Shown here: piece by piece, positions 36,819-47,937 of the stretch | Layout: each line of letters begins with the position of its first letter | Numbering within the stretch: the first letter of the stretch is position 1 | Assembly (NCBI GenBank): GCA_016946835.1 | Contig: JACVTC010000106.1 | Location: 335,001-399,000, forward strand | Reading direction: 5' to 3' | DNA: 64,000 nt | DNA from: Neocallimastix lanati (nom. inval.) | Taxonomy: Eukaryota > Neocallimastigomycota > Neocallimastigomycetes > Neocallimastigales > Neocallimastigaceae | The notes under the pieces: generated by a model | Told to the model about the DNA's origin: nothing | Database searches by the model: none | Seen by the model: the letters and a program-made list of their open reading frames with translations, nothing else | Program-made: the position numbers and the translations under genes

Positions 36819-37032
36819 ATAGAACGAAAAAAAAAAAAATTTTTTTAATAACATATTAATAATTTATTAATATAAAAAAAAAAAAAAATTTTATACTTTC
36901 ATAAAATATATAAATTATTTTTTAATATATAAATACTTTTTAAAATTAAGTTTAATATATATATATATATTAAGTAACATTATTTTTTGAAAATAATAAT
37001 TTTTAATTAAACTTACAAAGTATTATAATTAT
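35491..37032. other. Gene-free spacer
   Basis: AT-rich sequence without a gene. Around 35520-35700 and 36050-36240 there is faint coding-like composition on short stretches, probably an extension of the neighbouring relic. Long poly(A) at about 36784-36817. Confidence 0.55.
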
Positions 37033-37202
37033 TTTAATTTTAATAACAGTAAGGCTGTCCAGTAGGGACTATATCCGCCTGTGCTATAGCACACGGAAGT
37101 ATTGTGACTACCTTAATATTCCCATACCTTGAGGGAGGCATAGGGCGGTACACACCGGAAATTAAAAAAAAAAAAAAAAAAAAAATTTAATTTTAATTAA
37201 CA
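37033..37202 (+). mobile_element. SINE-like GC-rich insertion with poly(A) tail and flanking direct repeats
   Basis: A block of about 113 bp (37049-37161) is far richer in G+C than anything nearby and ends in a poly(A) run (37164-37185). It is flanked by TTTAATTTTAATAACA (37033-37048) and TTTAATTTTAATTAACA (37186-37202), which look like a target-site duplication differing by one inserted T. The block folds well on paper: GTCC/GGAC, CCG..TGTGC-TATA-GCACA..CGG, GGAA.TATT/AATATTCC and CCCAT.CC/GG.AT.GGG stems. It has no open frame. It could be a SINE, a very short 5'-truncated LINE 3' end, or a retroposed non-coding RNA. No match to a known snRNA, 5S, SRP RNA or tRNA could be made by eye. Confidence 0.6.
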
Positions 37203-38817
37203 AAAATTTAAATAGATTTTATTTCTTAATAAAATGTAAAGGACATGTTACATTAACTCTTTTAAAAAGTTTAGAATATCAAAGATAAAAAGTAATAAAT
37301 ATAATTATATATTTATATTTAAATAAAAAGGGATATATTATACTATACATAAAAAAATTTTTTTAATATAAAATATATTTAATTATTGAAGTTAAAAACT
37401 TAACATATAAACTATAAAATTTATAATTACATTTTGTAGATTTGTCATTTATTATAATAAATGATGCAATTATAATAACTCATTACCTTTATTCTAAGAT
37501 TTGATATATATAATAAAAATGAGCATGAGTGGATTATTATTATTATTATTATTTTATTTATTTATTTGATTTTATTTCATCCATTTCCTCTCTTTTCGGA
37601 TACATTGAAAAAATTAAATAATTGAAATATCATATATACATTTTATTTTATATTAAAACTTTTTATAATTTTATTTATTTAAATCGAAATAAATAAATCT
37701 TTAATAATACTATACAATTGACGAAGTTAACAAAAATTTAATAATCTTTTTGTAATAATGAAAATAATAAATTAAATTAAATTATAATAATTCACCTATA
37801 GTTAATATATATACAATTATTAATTTTAATTATATTATTTCAATATAAAATAAATTTTAAGTAATAAAATGAATATTTATTATAAATTTATTAGAATTTT
37901 ATATTAGAATTTTTTGTTATTGTATATTAAAAGTTTTCTTTTTATTTTATTTTACATATATATTTACATATATATATATATATATATATATGATTATATT
38001 ATTAATGAATTATTGAAACAAGATAAAAAATTTTTTTTTTTTTTTTTAATCAGTAGTAATACAAAATAAATATCTTTTGGTTTTTAATTTGTTAAAATTT
38101 TACCGATACACATTAACATATATTATTTACAACTTTATATTATAATATAAATATACAATTAAAAAAGTTAAAAATACACTCATGGCGGGAGTTGAACCCT
38201 CATTCTTCAGATAAGTTATATTATTCTTAAAATTAATTAAAAACCATTTTTATTAAATTTGTTATGGTATATAATTAAATATAGAAAGATAAAATCATTT
38301 TAAAGTCAAAAAATATTTTTATTAATTATTAAAAAATATTAAAAAATTAAATATTAAAATATTAGAATATATAATAGCATTAATTTAAACAAATTAGAAA
38401 GGACAATACGATAAATAGTGATAGTTGTTTTTATAAATATGAATTCAATTAAAAATAAAAAATGAAACATACTATTTTTTTTATTTTTCAAATGTTAATA
38501 ATAATATTAATTATTATTAATTTTATTTTAATTTTTATTTAATATACTTAATATTAATTTACAAAGACTTTTTATTAGTCCGACTTTTATTAAAAAAAGA
38601 ACCTATTTATTTTCATTTTCTTTTAATGATATATAAATAATTTTAATCATATATTATATAACATTATATATCATATCATTAAGTTGTAAAAATGGTTATG
38701 AATGTTTAATTCTAATTTCTACGATTATAATTTTGTTTTTAAATTTATTAATCATTTCTTACATATTATTTATATTTCAATTTTAATTTTGAATTTAAAT
38801 TGGATTATTTATCATTG

Positions 38818-38848
<31 letters not shown>

Positions 38849-38912
38849 GTTGTTTTTGATTTTTGTTTTGTTTTGCTTGTTTGATTAATTTATTTTAATT
38901 AAAATTATAAAT
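37203..38912. other. Gene-free spacer
   Basis: AT-rich sequence. Apart from a tRNA-like B-box (38165-38215) nothing is supported. The open frame at 38702-38884 is low-complexity Phe/Ile reading. Confidence 0.6.
38165..38215 (-). other. tRNA-like 3' fragment (B-box/T-arm plus T-run)
   Basis: On the minus strand GAGGGTTCAACTCCCGCC resembles a tRNA T-arm: four of five stem pairs form around TTCAACT, and the RNA polymerase III B-box GGTTCAACTCC is present. Downstream are T-runs that could terminate polymerase III. No matching acceptor strand, D-arm or A-box was found upstream, so a complete tRNA is not supported. A tRNA relic or chance are both possible. Confidence 0.3.
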
Positions 38913-39886
38913 TCATTTCATTAACCCACAATCACCAATAATAACTGAATTTGAAGGTGTTCCATCGGAAGAACCACATTCATTGATTTTATCAATAATT
39001 TCCATACCTTCAATACATTTACCAAATACAACATGCTTTCCAGTAATCTTTTTATATTTTGAAGCATCATCATTTAAAGTAATAAAGAATTGTGAAGTAT
39101 TTGTATTTTTTCCAGAATTAGCCATTACTAATAAACCTTTCTGGTCAATTGCAATTTTAAGACCTTCTTTTTCATCATTAAACTTTCCATTATATATAGA
39201 ATCACCACCAGATCCGTCAAAACGAGTAACATCTCCTCCTTGAGCAATGAAGTCTTTAACAATTCTATGCATTGGAACTTGTTTATAGGTTATTGCTTTA
39301 TTAATTTTTTTTGAAACATAGGTACCTTCAATAATGGTTGTGAAATTTTTACAAGTTTTTGGTGTAGCAGAAGGGTATAATTCAAATACTATTCTGTGTC
39401 TTATTGATTTGGGTTCATTGAATTGAATTGAACCCTTTTTTTTATATAATAATATTTAATATTTAATATTTTATTATATTATATTAAATTCATTTAAATT
39501 TATTTAATAATATTTAAAATTTAAAATTTAGATTTTAATTTTATATTTAATATTATAAATAATTATAATAAAAATAAATAGATAGATAGATAGATATAAA
39601 AATATAAAAATGAAATAAAAAACATAAAAAATTTATATTAAATAATTTTTACTTTAGAATTCCAAACTGGATTAGTATCGAAAATTGATTTAGCAAGTTC
39701 TTGTTGTTGTTCATCCAATTCAGTAATATTTTCTGGCCATCCATATATAGAAGAATTTTCTTTAATAAAATCTTTAGCTAATGCGTAAGCTTTTTTTTCA
39801 TTTTCATAATTTTCTATTGAACCAATATCAAAGTCTAAAAATACTTTAGAACATAAATTTTCATTTGATTTTGACTTTGGTGGCAT
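38913..39886 (-). CDS. Cyclophilin-type peptidyl-prolyl isomerase with a long insertion after the first strand
   Basis: Two exons (39886-39653 and 39434-38913; intron GTAAAA...AG, phase 0) give 251 residues. The N-terminus has the usual first cyclophilin strand (SKVFLDFDIG, residues 13-22). The next strand (RIVFELYP) comes only at about residue 91, after roughly 65 extra residues that are charged and probably helical. Catalytic features follow: HRIVKDFIAQGGD (His-Arg, Phe and Gln of the active site), MANSGKNTNTSQFFITL, and GKHVVFGK. The cyclosporin-contacting Trp of human CypA is replaced (KKITGKHVVFG), so cyclosporin binding may be weak. The enzyme interconverts cis/trans prolyl bonds; no targeting signal or extra domain is visible. 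A divergent promoter region of 376 bp separates it from the TATDN3-like gene. Confidence 0.92.
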
Positions 39887-40262
39887 TTTTTTAAATAGCT
39901 GAAATTATTATAATTATATTATTTTTTAAATATTTATTTAAAAACTTTTATTGTATTAAAAAAAATATATTAAAAAAAATATATATATTTATAATGTTAT
40001 TTAACCAATCATAAAAATAATTTAATTAAATAAATTTTAATCATTTTAGTAAAAATATATAATTTAAATTTAAATTAAATATTTTATTTAAAAGTAGAGG
40101 GTATAGATTAATAAATAAATAAAATAAAAAATAATAAAAAAAATATAAAATTAAAAAAGAAAAAAAAAAAAAAAGATAGAATTTAGTAATATAATATATA
40201 ATCTACACAAATCGTATAATAAATATAATTATTTATTTTTTTTAGTAATAATAATTAATAAA
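39887..40262. promoter_or_regulatory. Shared upstream region of cyclophilin (-) and TATDN3-like (+) genes
   Basis: The two genes start head to head 376 bp apart, so this stretch must hold both promoters. It is AT-rich with short poly(A) runs. No defined motif can be named. Confidence 0.4.
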
Positions 40263-41331
40263 ATGACCACTTTTTTTGATTGTCATGCACATATAAATTC
40301 ACCTTCTTTTTCTAAAGAAGATATTGAAATAATAGTTAAAAAAGCTCAAGAAAAAAACATCAAAGGAATAATATCTGTTTCAGAAACATATGAAGATTGT
40401 TTAGATGTTTTAAATGTTTCTAAAAAATATTCAATTGTGACACCAGGAATTGGTTTGCATCCAATACAACCTTTAGTTGATGAAAATGGAGAAAGACTTG
40501 ATAAAGGTGGTCGTACAAGTACATTGGAAGAAGTATATCCAATTTTGGAATTAATAAAAGAACATAAAGATGAAATTACATGTATAGGAGAAGTGGGAAT
40601 GGTATATTATATTATCTGTTAATTTTTATTTTTTTTTTAAAAAAAAATAAATAAATTAAATAATTTTAAAATATAAATTTTTATTTTATTATAATACTAT
40701 ATAATATAATACATAAATTTAATTCAAATTATTTAATTTTTTTTTTTTTTTTTAATATATATATTTTATTAAATTTTTTATTTATTATTTTTTTTAAAAA
40801 AAAAAAAATGTATATTATAATATTATAATATTAATAAAGGATTATTCACCTCAATTTCTTAAAAATGTTGAAGAAGAAAAAGTAATTCAAAAGCAAATAT
40901 TTGAAAAACAAATTGAATTGGCAAATGAATTTAATATACCTTTAAATGTTCATTCACGTTCTGCTGGTCATTATGTTATAGAAACATTAATTGAAAAAAA
41001 TGCAAAAAATGTATTACTTCATGCATTTGATGGAAAACCAGGTTATGCACTTAAAGGTCTTCAAGCAGGATATTATTTCTCAATTCCACCTTCTATAAGA
41101 CGTTCACCTCAAAAACAAAAATTAGTAAAAAATATACCATTAGATCATATAATATTAGAAACTGATTCACCTGCACTTTCTCCAGAAAAAAATACAATAA
41201 ATGAACCTTGTAATGTTATAATTTCTTGTGAAGAAATTGCAAAAATTAAGGGTGTTAGTATTGAAGAAGTTTCAAAAATTACAACTGAAAATGCCTTAAA
41301 ATTATTCCCAAAATTAAATACTTTATTATAG
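40263..41331 (+). CDS. TATDN3: TATDN3-like TatD-family metal-dependent hydrolase
   Basis: Two exons (40263-40601, 40840-41331; GTATAT...AG, phase 0) give 276 residues, the usual length. All metal-site signatures of the TatD amidohydrolase fold are present: DCHAH (His8, His10), CIGEVG (Glu110), NVHSRS (His151), LLHAFDG (His174) and LETDSP (Asp222). Longer blocks such as VHSRSAGHYVIE, GYYFSIPPSI, RSPQKQKLVK and TTENALKLFPKL are specific to the TATDN3 branch rather than generic TatD nucleases. TatD proteins are Mg-dependent 3'-5' exonucleases or phosphoesterases; the substrate of TATDN3 proteins is less well defined. The first exon ends just after the catalytic Glu. The start is the first Met, directly before the metal-binding strand. 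Confidence 0.94.
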
Positions 41332-41539
41332 TTTTTTTTTTTTTTTTTTTTATTGCTTATTATGAAATTCAGCTTTAATATTAATGTATATATTCCTATT
41401 TTAAATAATAAATGATTTTATAAAAAATAAACTTTGAAAAATTAAAATATAAGTATTTAAAAATTTTTATATTTTTTCCATCTTAAATTATGAAATTAAT
41501 TTGTATGTATGATCCATATATAAAAAATATAATATAAAA

Positions 41540-42320
41540 TTGATATATTACATTAATTATTTTATTTTATTTTATTTTATTTTATTTTATTTTATTTTTT
41601 TTTTTTTATTTTATTTTATTTTATTTTATTTTATTTTATTTTATTCAATCTGTACTTATATTTATATTTCAACTATTTATTTTATTTTATTTTATTTTAT
41701 TTTATTTTATTTTATTTTATTTTATTTTATTCAATCTGTACTTATATTTATATTTCAACTATTTATTTTATTTTATTTTATTTTATTTTATTTTATTTTA
41801 TTTTATTTTATTTTATTTTATTTTATTTTATTTTATTTTATTTTATTTTATTTTATTTTATTTTATTTTATTTTATTTTATTTTATTTTATTTTATTCAA
41901 TCTGTACTTATATTTATATTTCAACTATTTATTTTATTTTATTTTATTTTATTTTATTCAATCTGTACTTATATTTATATTTCAACTATTTATTTTATTT
42001 TATTTTATTTTATTCAATCTGTACTTATATTTATATTTCAACTATTTATTTTATTTTATTTTATTTTATTCAATATGTACTTATATTTATATTTCAACTA
42101 TTTATTTTATTTTATTTTATTTTATTCAATCTGTACTTATATTTATATTTCAACTATTTATTTTATTTTATTTTATTTTATTCAATCTGTACTTATATTT
42201 ATATTTCAACTATTTATTTTATTTTATTTTATTTTATTTTATTTTATTTTATTTTATTTTATTTTATTCAATCTGTACTTCATATTTATATTCTACTATT
42301 TATTTTATTTTATTTTATGT
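41540..42320 (+). repeat. Compound minisatellite: (TTTTA)n blocks alternating with a unit of about 37 bp
   Basis: Nine copies of a near-identical unit, TTCAATCTGTACTTATATTT followed by ATATTTCAACTATTTA, start at about 41644, 41730, 41896, 41957, 42013, 42069, 42124, 42181 and 42267. They are separated by TTTTA pentamer blocks of varying length (about 15 to 130 bp). The sixth copy has a C-to-A change and the last has small changes. The open frames of 276 and 90 residues across it are repeat readings. The same unit occurs in KAP3 intron 5 and at 60208-60316. Confidence 0.93.
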
Positions 42321-42344
42321 TATCTTATTTTATTTATTTATTAT

Positions 42345-43340
42345 TAAGTATTATTATTAATTATTATTAGTAGTAATTATCTATTGTTATTAATTAATAA
42401 ATTAAAAAAAAAAGGTATATAAATGTATATATAAATTATAACCAATGAATTTTGTTCTAAATACAGTAAAGGATTCTTTATATATATATATATATATTAA
42501 TTGAAAGTAAATATAATTTCATAAAGAAGTTATAATTTTAATTAATATGTATATAAGTATCAATAATAAGAATAAAATTAACATATTATATTCCTGATTT
42601 ATCATTTTGTCAATTTTTATCATTAGTAAAATTTTTTTCAGAGAATATTGATTAGATTTAAAATTTAAAAAAAAAAAAAAAAAAAAATTAAAATTCATCT
42701 AGTAGTTTGATAGTTCTACAAATTCAATTAATAATTTTTATCTCTTGATAAATAATTAAAATAAAGCAAATGAAAATAAATATTTCAGAAATTTACTTAA
42801 TATTCAATCAAGTAATATAATAAATGAAAGTTCAACTATTAAAAACTATTTTGTAATATTTAAATATTAATTTTATTAATATAATTATATAATTAATATA
42901 TACTTGTATTAAATTATATAATATTGTAAAAATTATATTACAATTTAAAAAGGTACAAACAATTCATTTTACATATTAAATAATAACTTTAAATTATAAA
43001 TAATAAATAAAGTTTAAAAAGTTTTAATATTTTGTTTTTGTTTCTTTATTATTCTACATAAATTAATTTCATTTTAAATAGGAAATAATAAATTTTTTAA
43101 ATTTTTATTTTAATTTATTTCATTAATAAATTTTAATAGTAAATAAATAAATAAAGCCAAAACAAACCACGCATAAATAATATAATATAAAAGGTAATAT
43201 TAATTTTTTAAAATAAAAAAAAAAAAAAAAAAAAAAAAAAGAAAAAAAAAGAAAAATTATCAATTATTAACAAAAAAATAATAATAATAATAATAATAAT
43301 TATAAATAATATATTTTAAAATAATACCATAAAGATATAA
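42345..43340. other. Gene-free spacer upstream of RIC8
   Basis: AT-rich sequence with poly(A) runs, and an AAT run at about 43279-43300. No gene is seen. Confidence 0.65.
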
Positions 43341-44588
43341 ATGATGCAAGCTGATGCTGAAGAAGAAAATATAAATATAGTAAAAATTATTTTTTTATTA
43401 ATAATTTTTAAATTTATGAAGATTAAAAATATCAATATACTTTTTTTATTTACATTTTCATTTATCTATTTATTTAAAAATATTTTAAAATTTCAAAGAT
43501 TGAAAAATTCATTGATGTCAATATTAGAAAGGAAGATGAAGTTAATAGTCAACTAACAGAATTTTATGAACAATATAAAAATATCCTTTGTATATAAAAA
43601 ATAATAGCTAAATATTAAAAATAATAATATTATTTAAAATAAATTACTTTAGTATTATTATTTTTATTATTTTTATATCTAAGAATTTAAAAATTTGTAT
43701 TTCAAAATGAAAAAATAATGTATATCAAATAATGTTAAATAATCCTTAACATAATAATACATAGTTCAACATTTATTGGTCCTGAAGTTTCGTCTGGTGC
43801 AAAAACGGCATTCGTTGATTCATTAATTGATAGTTTATCTTCCTGTATACATGATGACCTTGAATGGAGTGATAAAAGTATAAATTTCAATTTAATGTAA
43901 TTAAAAAAAAACAGTATTAATATTGGAAACATAATATATTAATCATTTTTTTTAAAAATAATAAAATTTGAAATTTCAAAAATAATATAAAACAATAAAA
44001 AAAAAAAAAAAAATGTATATATATATATACATTAAGCCAAATTTCTTGCCTTGCAAGCTTTAAGAATATTATGTCGTGAACCAGAAGGTTGTGAAGATGT
44101 TTTTACTGCATCTGTATGTATAAAAATATTATGAACAAACAACAAGATATAATCAATTATAATTTATTAATTATAATTATTTATTTATATTTCTCAAAAA
44201 TTTTGTTGGAAATTAAAAAAAAAAATTATGTATATATATCGAGATAATTTATACATAAATATATATATTAATGATATATATAAACATATATATTAGGGTA
44301 TTTCATTATTAATGGAATATGCTGGATTGCAACCTACTGGAAAAGGTAAAAAGAGTGAAGATGCTATTGAACCAACTAAAGAATTTAATGACATAGTTAT
44401 TGAATCAATGAAGTGTTTATCTAATGCTTTATTACAACACCGTCAATCTCAAGAATTTTTTGATAATAATAATGGAATAAAAGCTTTACTTGTTAACTTA
44501 AAAGTAATAATATAAATTTATAAATGTTATAAACAATTATTATAATAATATATATATATCATTATATATCATTATTAAATAATATTCA

Positions 44589-44645
<57 letters not shown>

Positions 44646-45874
44646 TATATGTAAATTTTTAATTATTAAGGAAGTTAAAAATAAGTCATTACAAGCTCAA
44701 TTTTTGATTTTAAGATTAATCTTTTTATCAACTATTTATCAAGAAAATACTAGTGAAGTTATGGATGAATATAATGTTATTGAAGATTTGATTGATGTAA
44801 TTTTTACCAATATTAAATATAAAATTTTCAAACTTTATATTATTATTTTTTATGATATAATTTCTTTTTTTTTTTTATTATTATCATTATCTTAAATACT
44901 TTTAATAAATATAAACAATATTTAAATTTGTTCATGGTGATATTTTAATTAGTTATTTCAACCAATTTTAGAAAATATTTCTGAATCATCTAAAACATTT
45001 TCAACAACAATTTTACCAGGAGAAATTTCCTATTCAATTGTTATCAGTGAAATTTTGAAAGTATTATTTAATATGATGGTTAATGAAAGAAAGAAAGACA
45101 CTGATATTCAAAATAGTGCATTGATAACAGTTGATGAAGACATAGCTAAAAAATATGAAAGGTTATTATAAAACTTCATATAAAAACTATTTAATAATAT
45201 ATACAATTATTTTGATATGAATTCAAAATTATTTTATAAATTATAATATTAAATATTATATTTTCTAATATATATTGCAATATATATTGTATATCTGCTA
45301 TATATAATATAATATAATATAATATAATATAATATTATATTACACTATATAACATGTATTTATTATTATTATTAATTATATTACTATAATAATAATTATA
45401 ATATATATAAAAGATTTATTCCTCTAATTGTTGAATACTTTGTAAAATCGGATATGCCAAATCCTCCATTATCACCACCATATACTCATGCCATACACGC
45501 ATTAATGAATTTCCCAGTTAAGGGATTTGAATCAAAATTCTTCCCAGATGGAGATTACTCTATCATTGATGTTTTAAGTAATATCTTAGAAGTTACCATA
45601 AAACAATCAAATATTAGTCATAGTATGGAAAATGATGATTCTGTCTTAATCAATGGAGCACCAGCTGATTCTGTTCTTCCACCATTAATTATTTTAATGA
45701 CTAATCTTGTTGAAGATAATACGGAAGCAAGATCAAAATTAAAAGAAAGAATTTTACCATCTGATTTGTAAATAATTTATTTTTATTTTTATTATATATA
45801 GATATAAAACTTATAATTATCATATATATTATTTTATATGTATAATATAATTATTAAATCAAAAAAAAAAAATT

Positions 45875-45907
<33 letters not shown>

Positions 45908-46667
45908 ATGCTAAAAATAGTGATAGATCAAAACCATTAAATGTTGGCGAAAGTATCAGAGCTTGTCTTATTAGATTAATGACCAATACTCTCTTAGGAA
46001 ATTCAAGAGAAACAATTTCCACTTTATTATATACACTTTGTGATAGCAATGGTAAATTTTTTTTTTAAAAAAAAAAAAGAAAATATATAATACTAAATTA
46101 AAATAAAAATAAATTAAAATGTATAAATATATTTATTCACAAAATTATATCCAATTATTTTTATTGATATTTATATACTAACATGTTATTATATTGATAT
46201 ATAACATATAAAAATATTACCTTTTTAATATTTCTGTTCAAATATATATACATTTATATATTTATATATTTATATATCATATATATATTTATTTATCTTT
46301 AAATGTAATATTTTTTTATAAAACTATTTAATTATTCTAATAATCATAATTACTGAATATAGCCAATAAATTTGTTAATCAAGTGGGTTATGGTAATGCT
46401 ATTGGTTATTTAGTTAATCATCAGTTAATGGGTGAATTAAATAATACTGTTGATGAAAATGCTCCAAAAGATAAGAATATTAACCCAATTACGGGTCAAA
46501 TTGAAAGTGAGGAAAAAGAAGATCCATTCAAGAATATGACAGATGAAGAAAAGGAAAGAGAAGCAGAAAGATTATTTGTTTTATTTGATAGATTAAATAA
46601 GACAGGTGTAATAAAAGTTATGCCAAAACCAGCTGATTCAGATAATATTGTTAATGATTTAGATTAA
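43341..46667 (+). CDS. RIC8: RIC8 (synembryn), G-alpha chaperone/exchange factor, ten exons
   Basis: Exons: 43341-43379, 43499-43580, 43761-43877, 44037-44113, 44297-44503, 44671-44796, 44953-45161, 45414-45767, 45921-46051, 46363-46667. They total 1647 nt, giving 548 residues, close to the family length. Recognisable blocks are KFLALQALRILCREPEG, MKCLSNALLQHR, ILRLIFLSTIYQEN, PPLSPPYTHAIHALMNFP, the LPSDFDRSKPLNVGESIRA motif and ACLIRLMTN (armadillo-like helices), and the C-terminal FVNQVGYGNAIGYLVN. RIC8 folds nascent G-alpha subunits and promotes GDP release in the cytosol; the fungal family does the same. Eight introns are GT-AG. Intron 2 fits only as an AT-AC U12-type intron (separate entry). 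The exact first exon is the least certain part, being only 13 codons. Confidence 0.92.
43581..43760 (+). other. U12-dependent AT-AC intron in RIC8
   Basis: The donor is ATATCCTTT, an exact match to the minor-spliceosome AT-AC donor consensus. The branch site TCCTTAAC (43743-43750) matches the UUCCUURAY consensus, and the acceptor AC (43759-43760) lies 10-11 nt beyond the branch A, the usual U12 distance. Splicing joins A to AT (AAT, Asn), giving QYKNSSTFIGPEV in frame. The only GT-AG alternative here (GT at 43590, AG at 43763-43764) puts the next exon out of frame, and no other GT gives the right phase. Confidence 0.85.
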
Positions 46668-47120
46668 ATTAATATTAAACCATAAAAATTTATTTAAAAA
46701 AAAAAAAAAATAATAATAATAATAAAGAAATAAAAAGAATTAATTGTCAAATACAAGGAATACAAGAAAAATAAATAAATATATAAAATTAAATATAAAA
46801 ATACATGTCAAAACATAATATATTTAATAAAAAGCATTATTAGCAATAACAAAATTCTTTCTTTTCTTTTCTTTATATTCATCAAAGTATTAATAATTAT
46901 ATTAACAATAAATAATACTTGCAATAAATAATAATAACATATCAAATTAATATAATATATATATATATATAAATTCAAAAAAAAAAAAAAAATAATAATA
47001 ATAATTTTTTTTTTTTTTAAATTTATTTATTCTTTAATATTTTTTAAAAATTTATATCTTTTAACCTCATTTTTCCATTATAATTTTAAAATTATATGTA
47101 TATATATATATATATAATAA

Positions 47121-47183
<63 letters not shown>

Positions 47184-47356
47184 TAATAAAAATAGAATAA
47201 AATAAAATAAAGTAAAATAAAAATATAAAAAATATAAAAAACTAATTAAAAAAAAAAAAAAAAAATTTTTTTATTTTTTTATTCTTTTCATAGACTTTTA
47301 ATTAATTTGATAAATAGGATAAATTAAAAGAATTCCTGAATTCTTATTTTCTGTAA
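46668..47356. other. Gene-free spacer
   Basis: 3' flank of RIC8: poly(A), poly(T) and AAT runs. No gene is seen. Confidence 0.65.
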
Positions 47357-47379
47357 TATTGAAATGATAAACGTTTATG

Positions 47380-47420
<41 letters not shown>

Positions 47421-47597
47421 ATGATTTTGAATTATGTTTGGAATTATTCATACTATATATATAGAGTTTTTATTTTTTTTTTTTTTTTTTTATTATTTTT
47501 TCTTCTTTGTTTTAGACAGGAAGAGAGAGAATACACTTTCATTACTTTATTTATTAAAAAGTATTAATATATTGTATACATTTATATGTAAAAATAT

Positions 47598-47639
<42 letters not shown>

Positions 47640-47937
47640 TTATTTTTTCTTCTTTGTTTTAGACAGGAAGAGAGAGAATACACTTTCATTACTTTATTTA
47701 TTAATTATTAAAAAGTATTGAAATGATAAACGTTTATGAAAAAAAAAAAAAAAAAAAAAAAAAAATGATGATTTGAATTATGTTTGGAATTATTCATACT
47801 ATATATATAGAGTTTTTTTTTTTTTTTTTTTATTATTATTTTTTCTTCTTTGTTTTAGACAGGAAGAGAGAGAATACACTTTCATTACTTTATTAAAAAG
47901 TATTAATATATTGTATACATTTATATGTAAAAATATA
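47357..47937. repeat. Local tandem duplication, two full and one partial copy
   Basis: A segment starting TATTGAAATGATAAACGTTT at about 47357 recurs at about 47716. In between, the second half of the unit (TTCTTCTTTGTTTTAGACAG and about 80 following bases) occurs an additional time (about 47645-47716). The copies differ mostly in poly(A)/poly(T) length, so duplication was recent. The open frames over it contain Phe runs from poly(T) and are not supported as genes. Confidence 0.85.

Noticed and set aside
37049-37161. Identification as U1, U2, U4, U5, U6, minor snRNA, 5S or SRP RNA
   Set aside because: None of the conserved core sequences of these RNAs could be found; kept only as a SINE-like insertion.
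38165-38215. Complete tRNA gene
   Set aside because: Only a T-arm/B-box is visible; no acceptor partner, anticodon arm or A-box upstream.
41540-42370. 276-codon open frame and apparent CRISPR-like alternation of repeats and spacers
   Set aside because: The frame is a reading of TTTTA pentamers and the 37-bp unit. The intervening segments are not unique spacers but variable-length TTTTA runs in a eukaryotic genome.
43590-43764. RIC8 intron 2 as an ordinary GT-AG intron
   Set aside because: The GT at 43590 leaves one codon base, but the exon after AG 43763-43764 needs two, so the family-matching frame is lost. The AT-AC reading fits phase, donor, branch site and spacing.
47364-47721. Two open frames with long Phe runs
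   Set aside because: They cover the locally duplicated segment and its poly(T) tracts. The copies differ in homopolymer length, so no frame is conserved.
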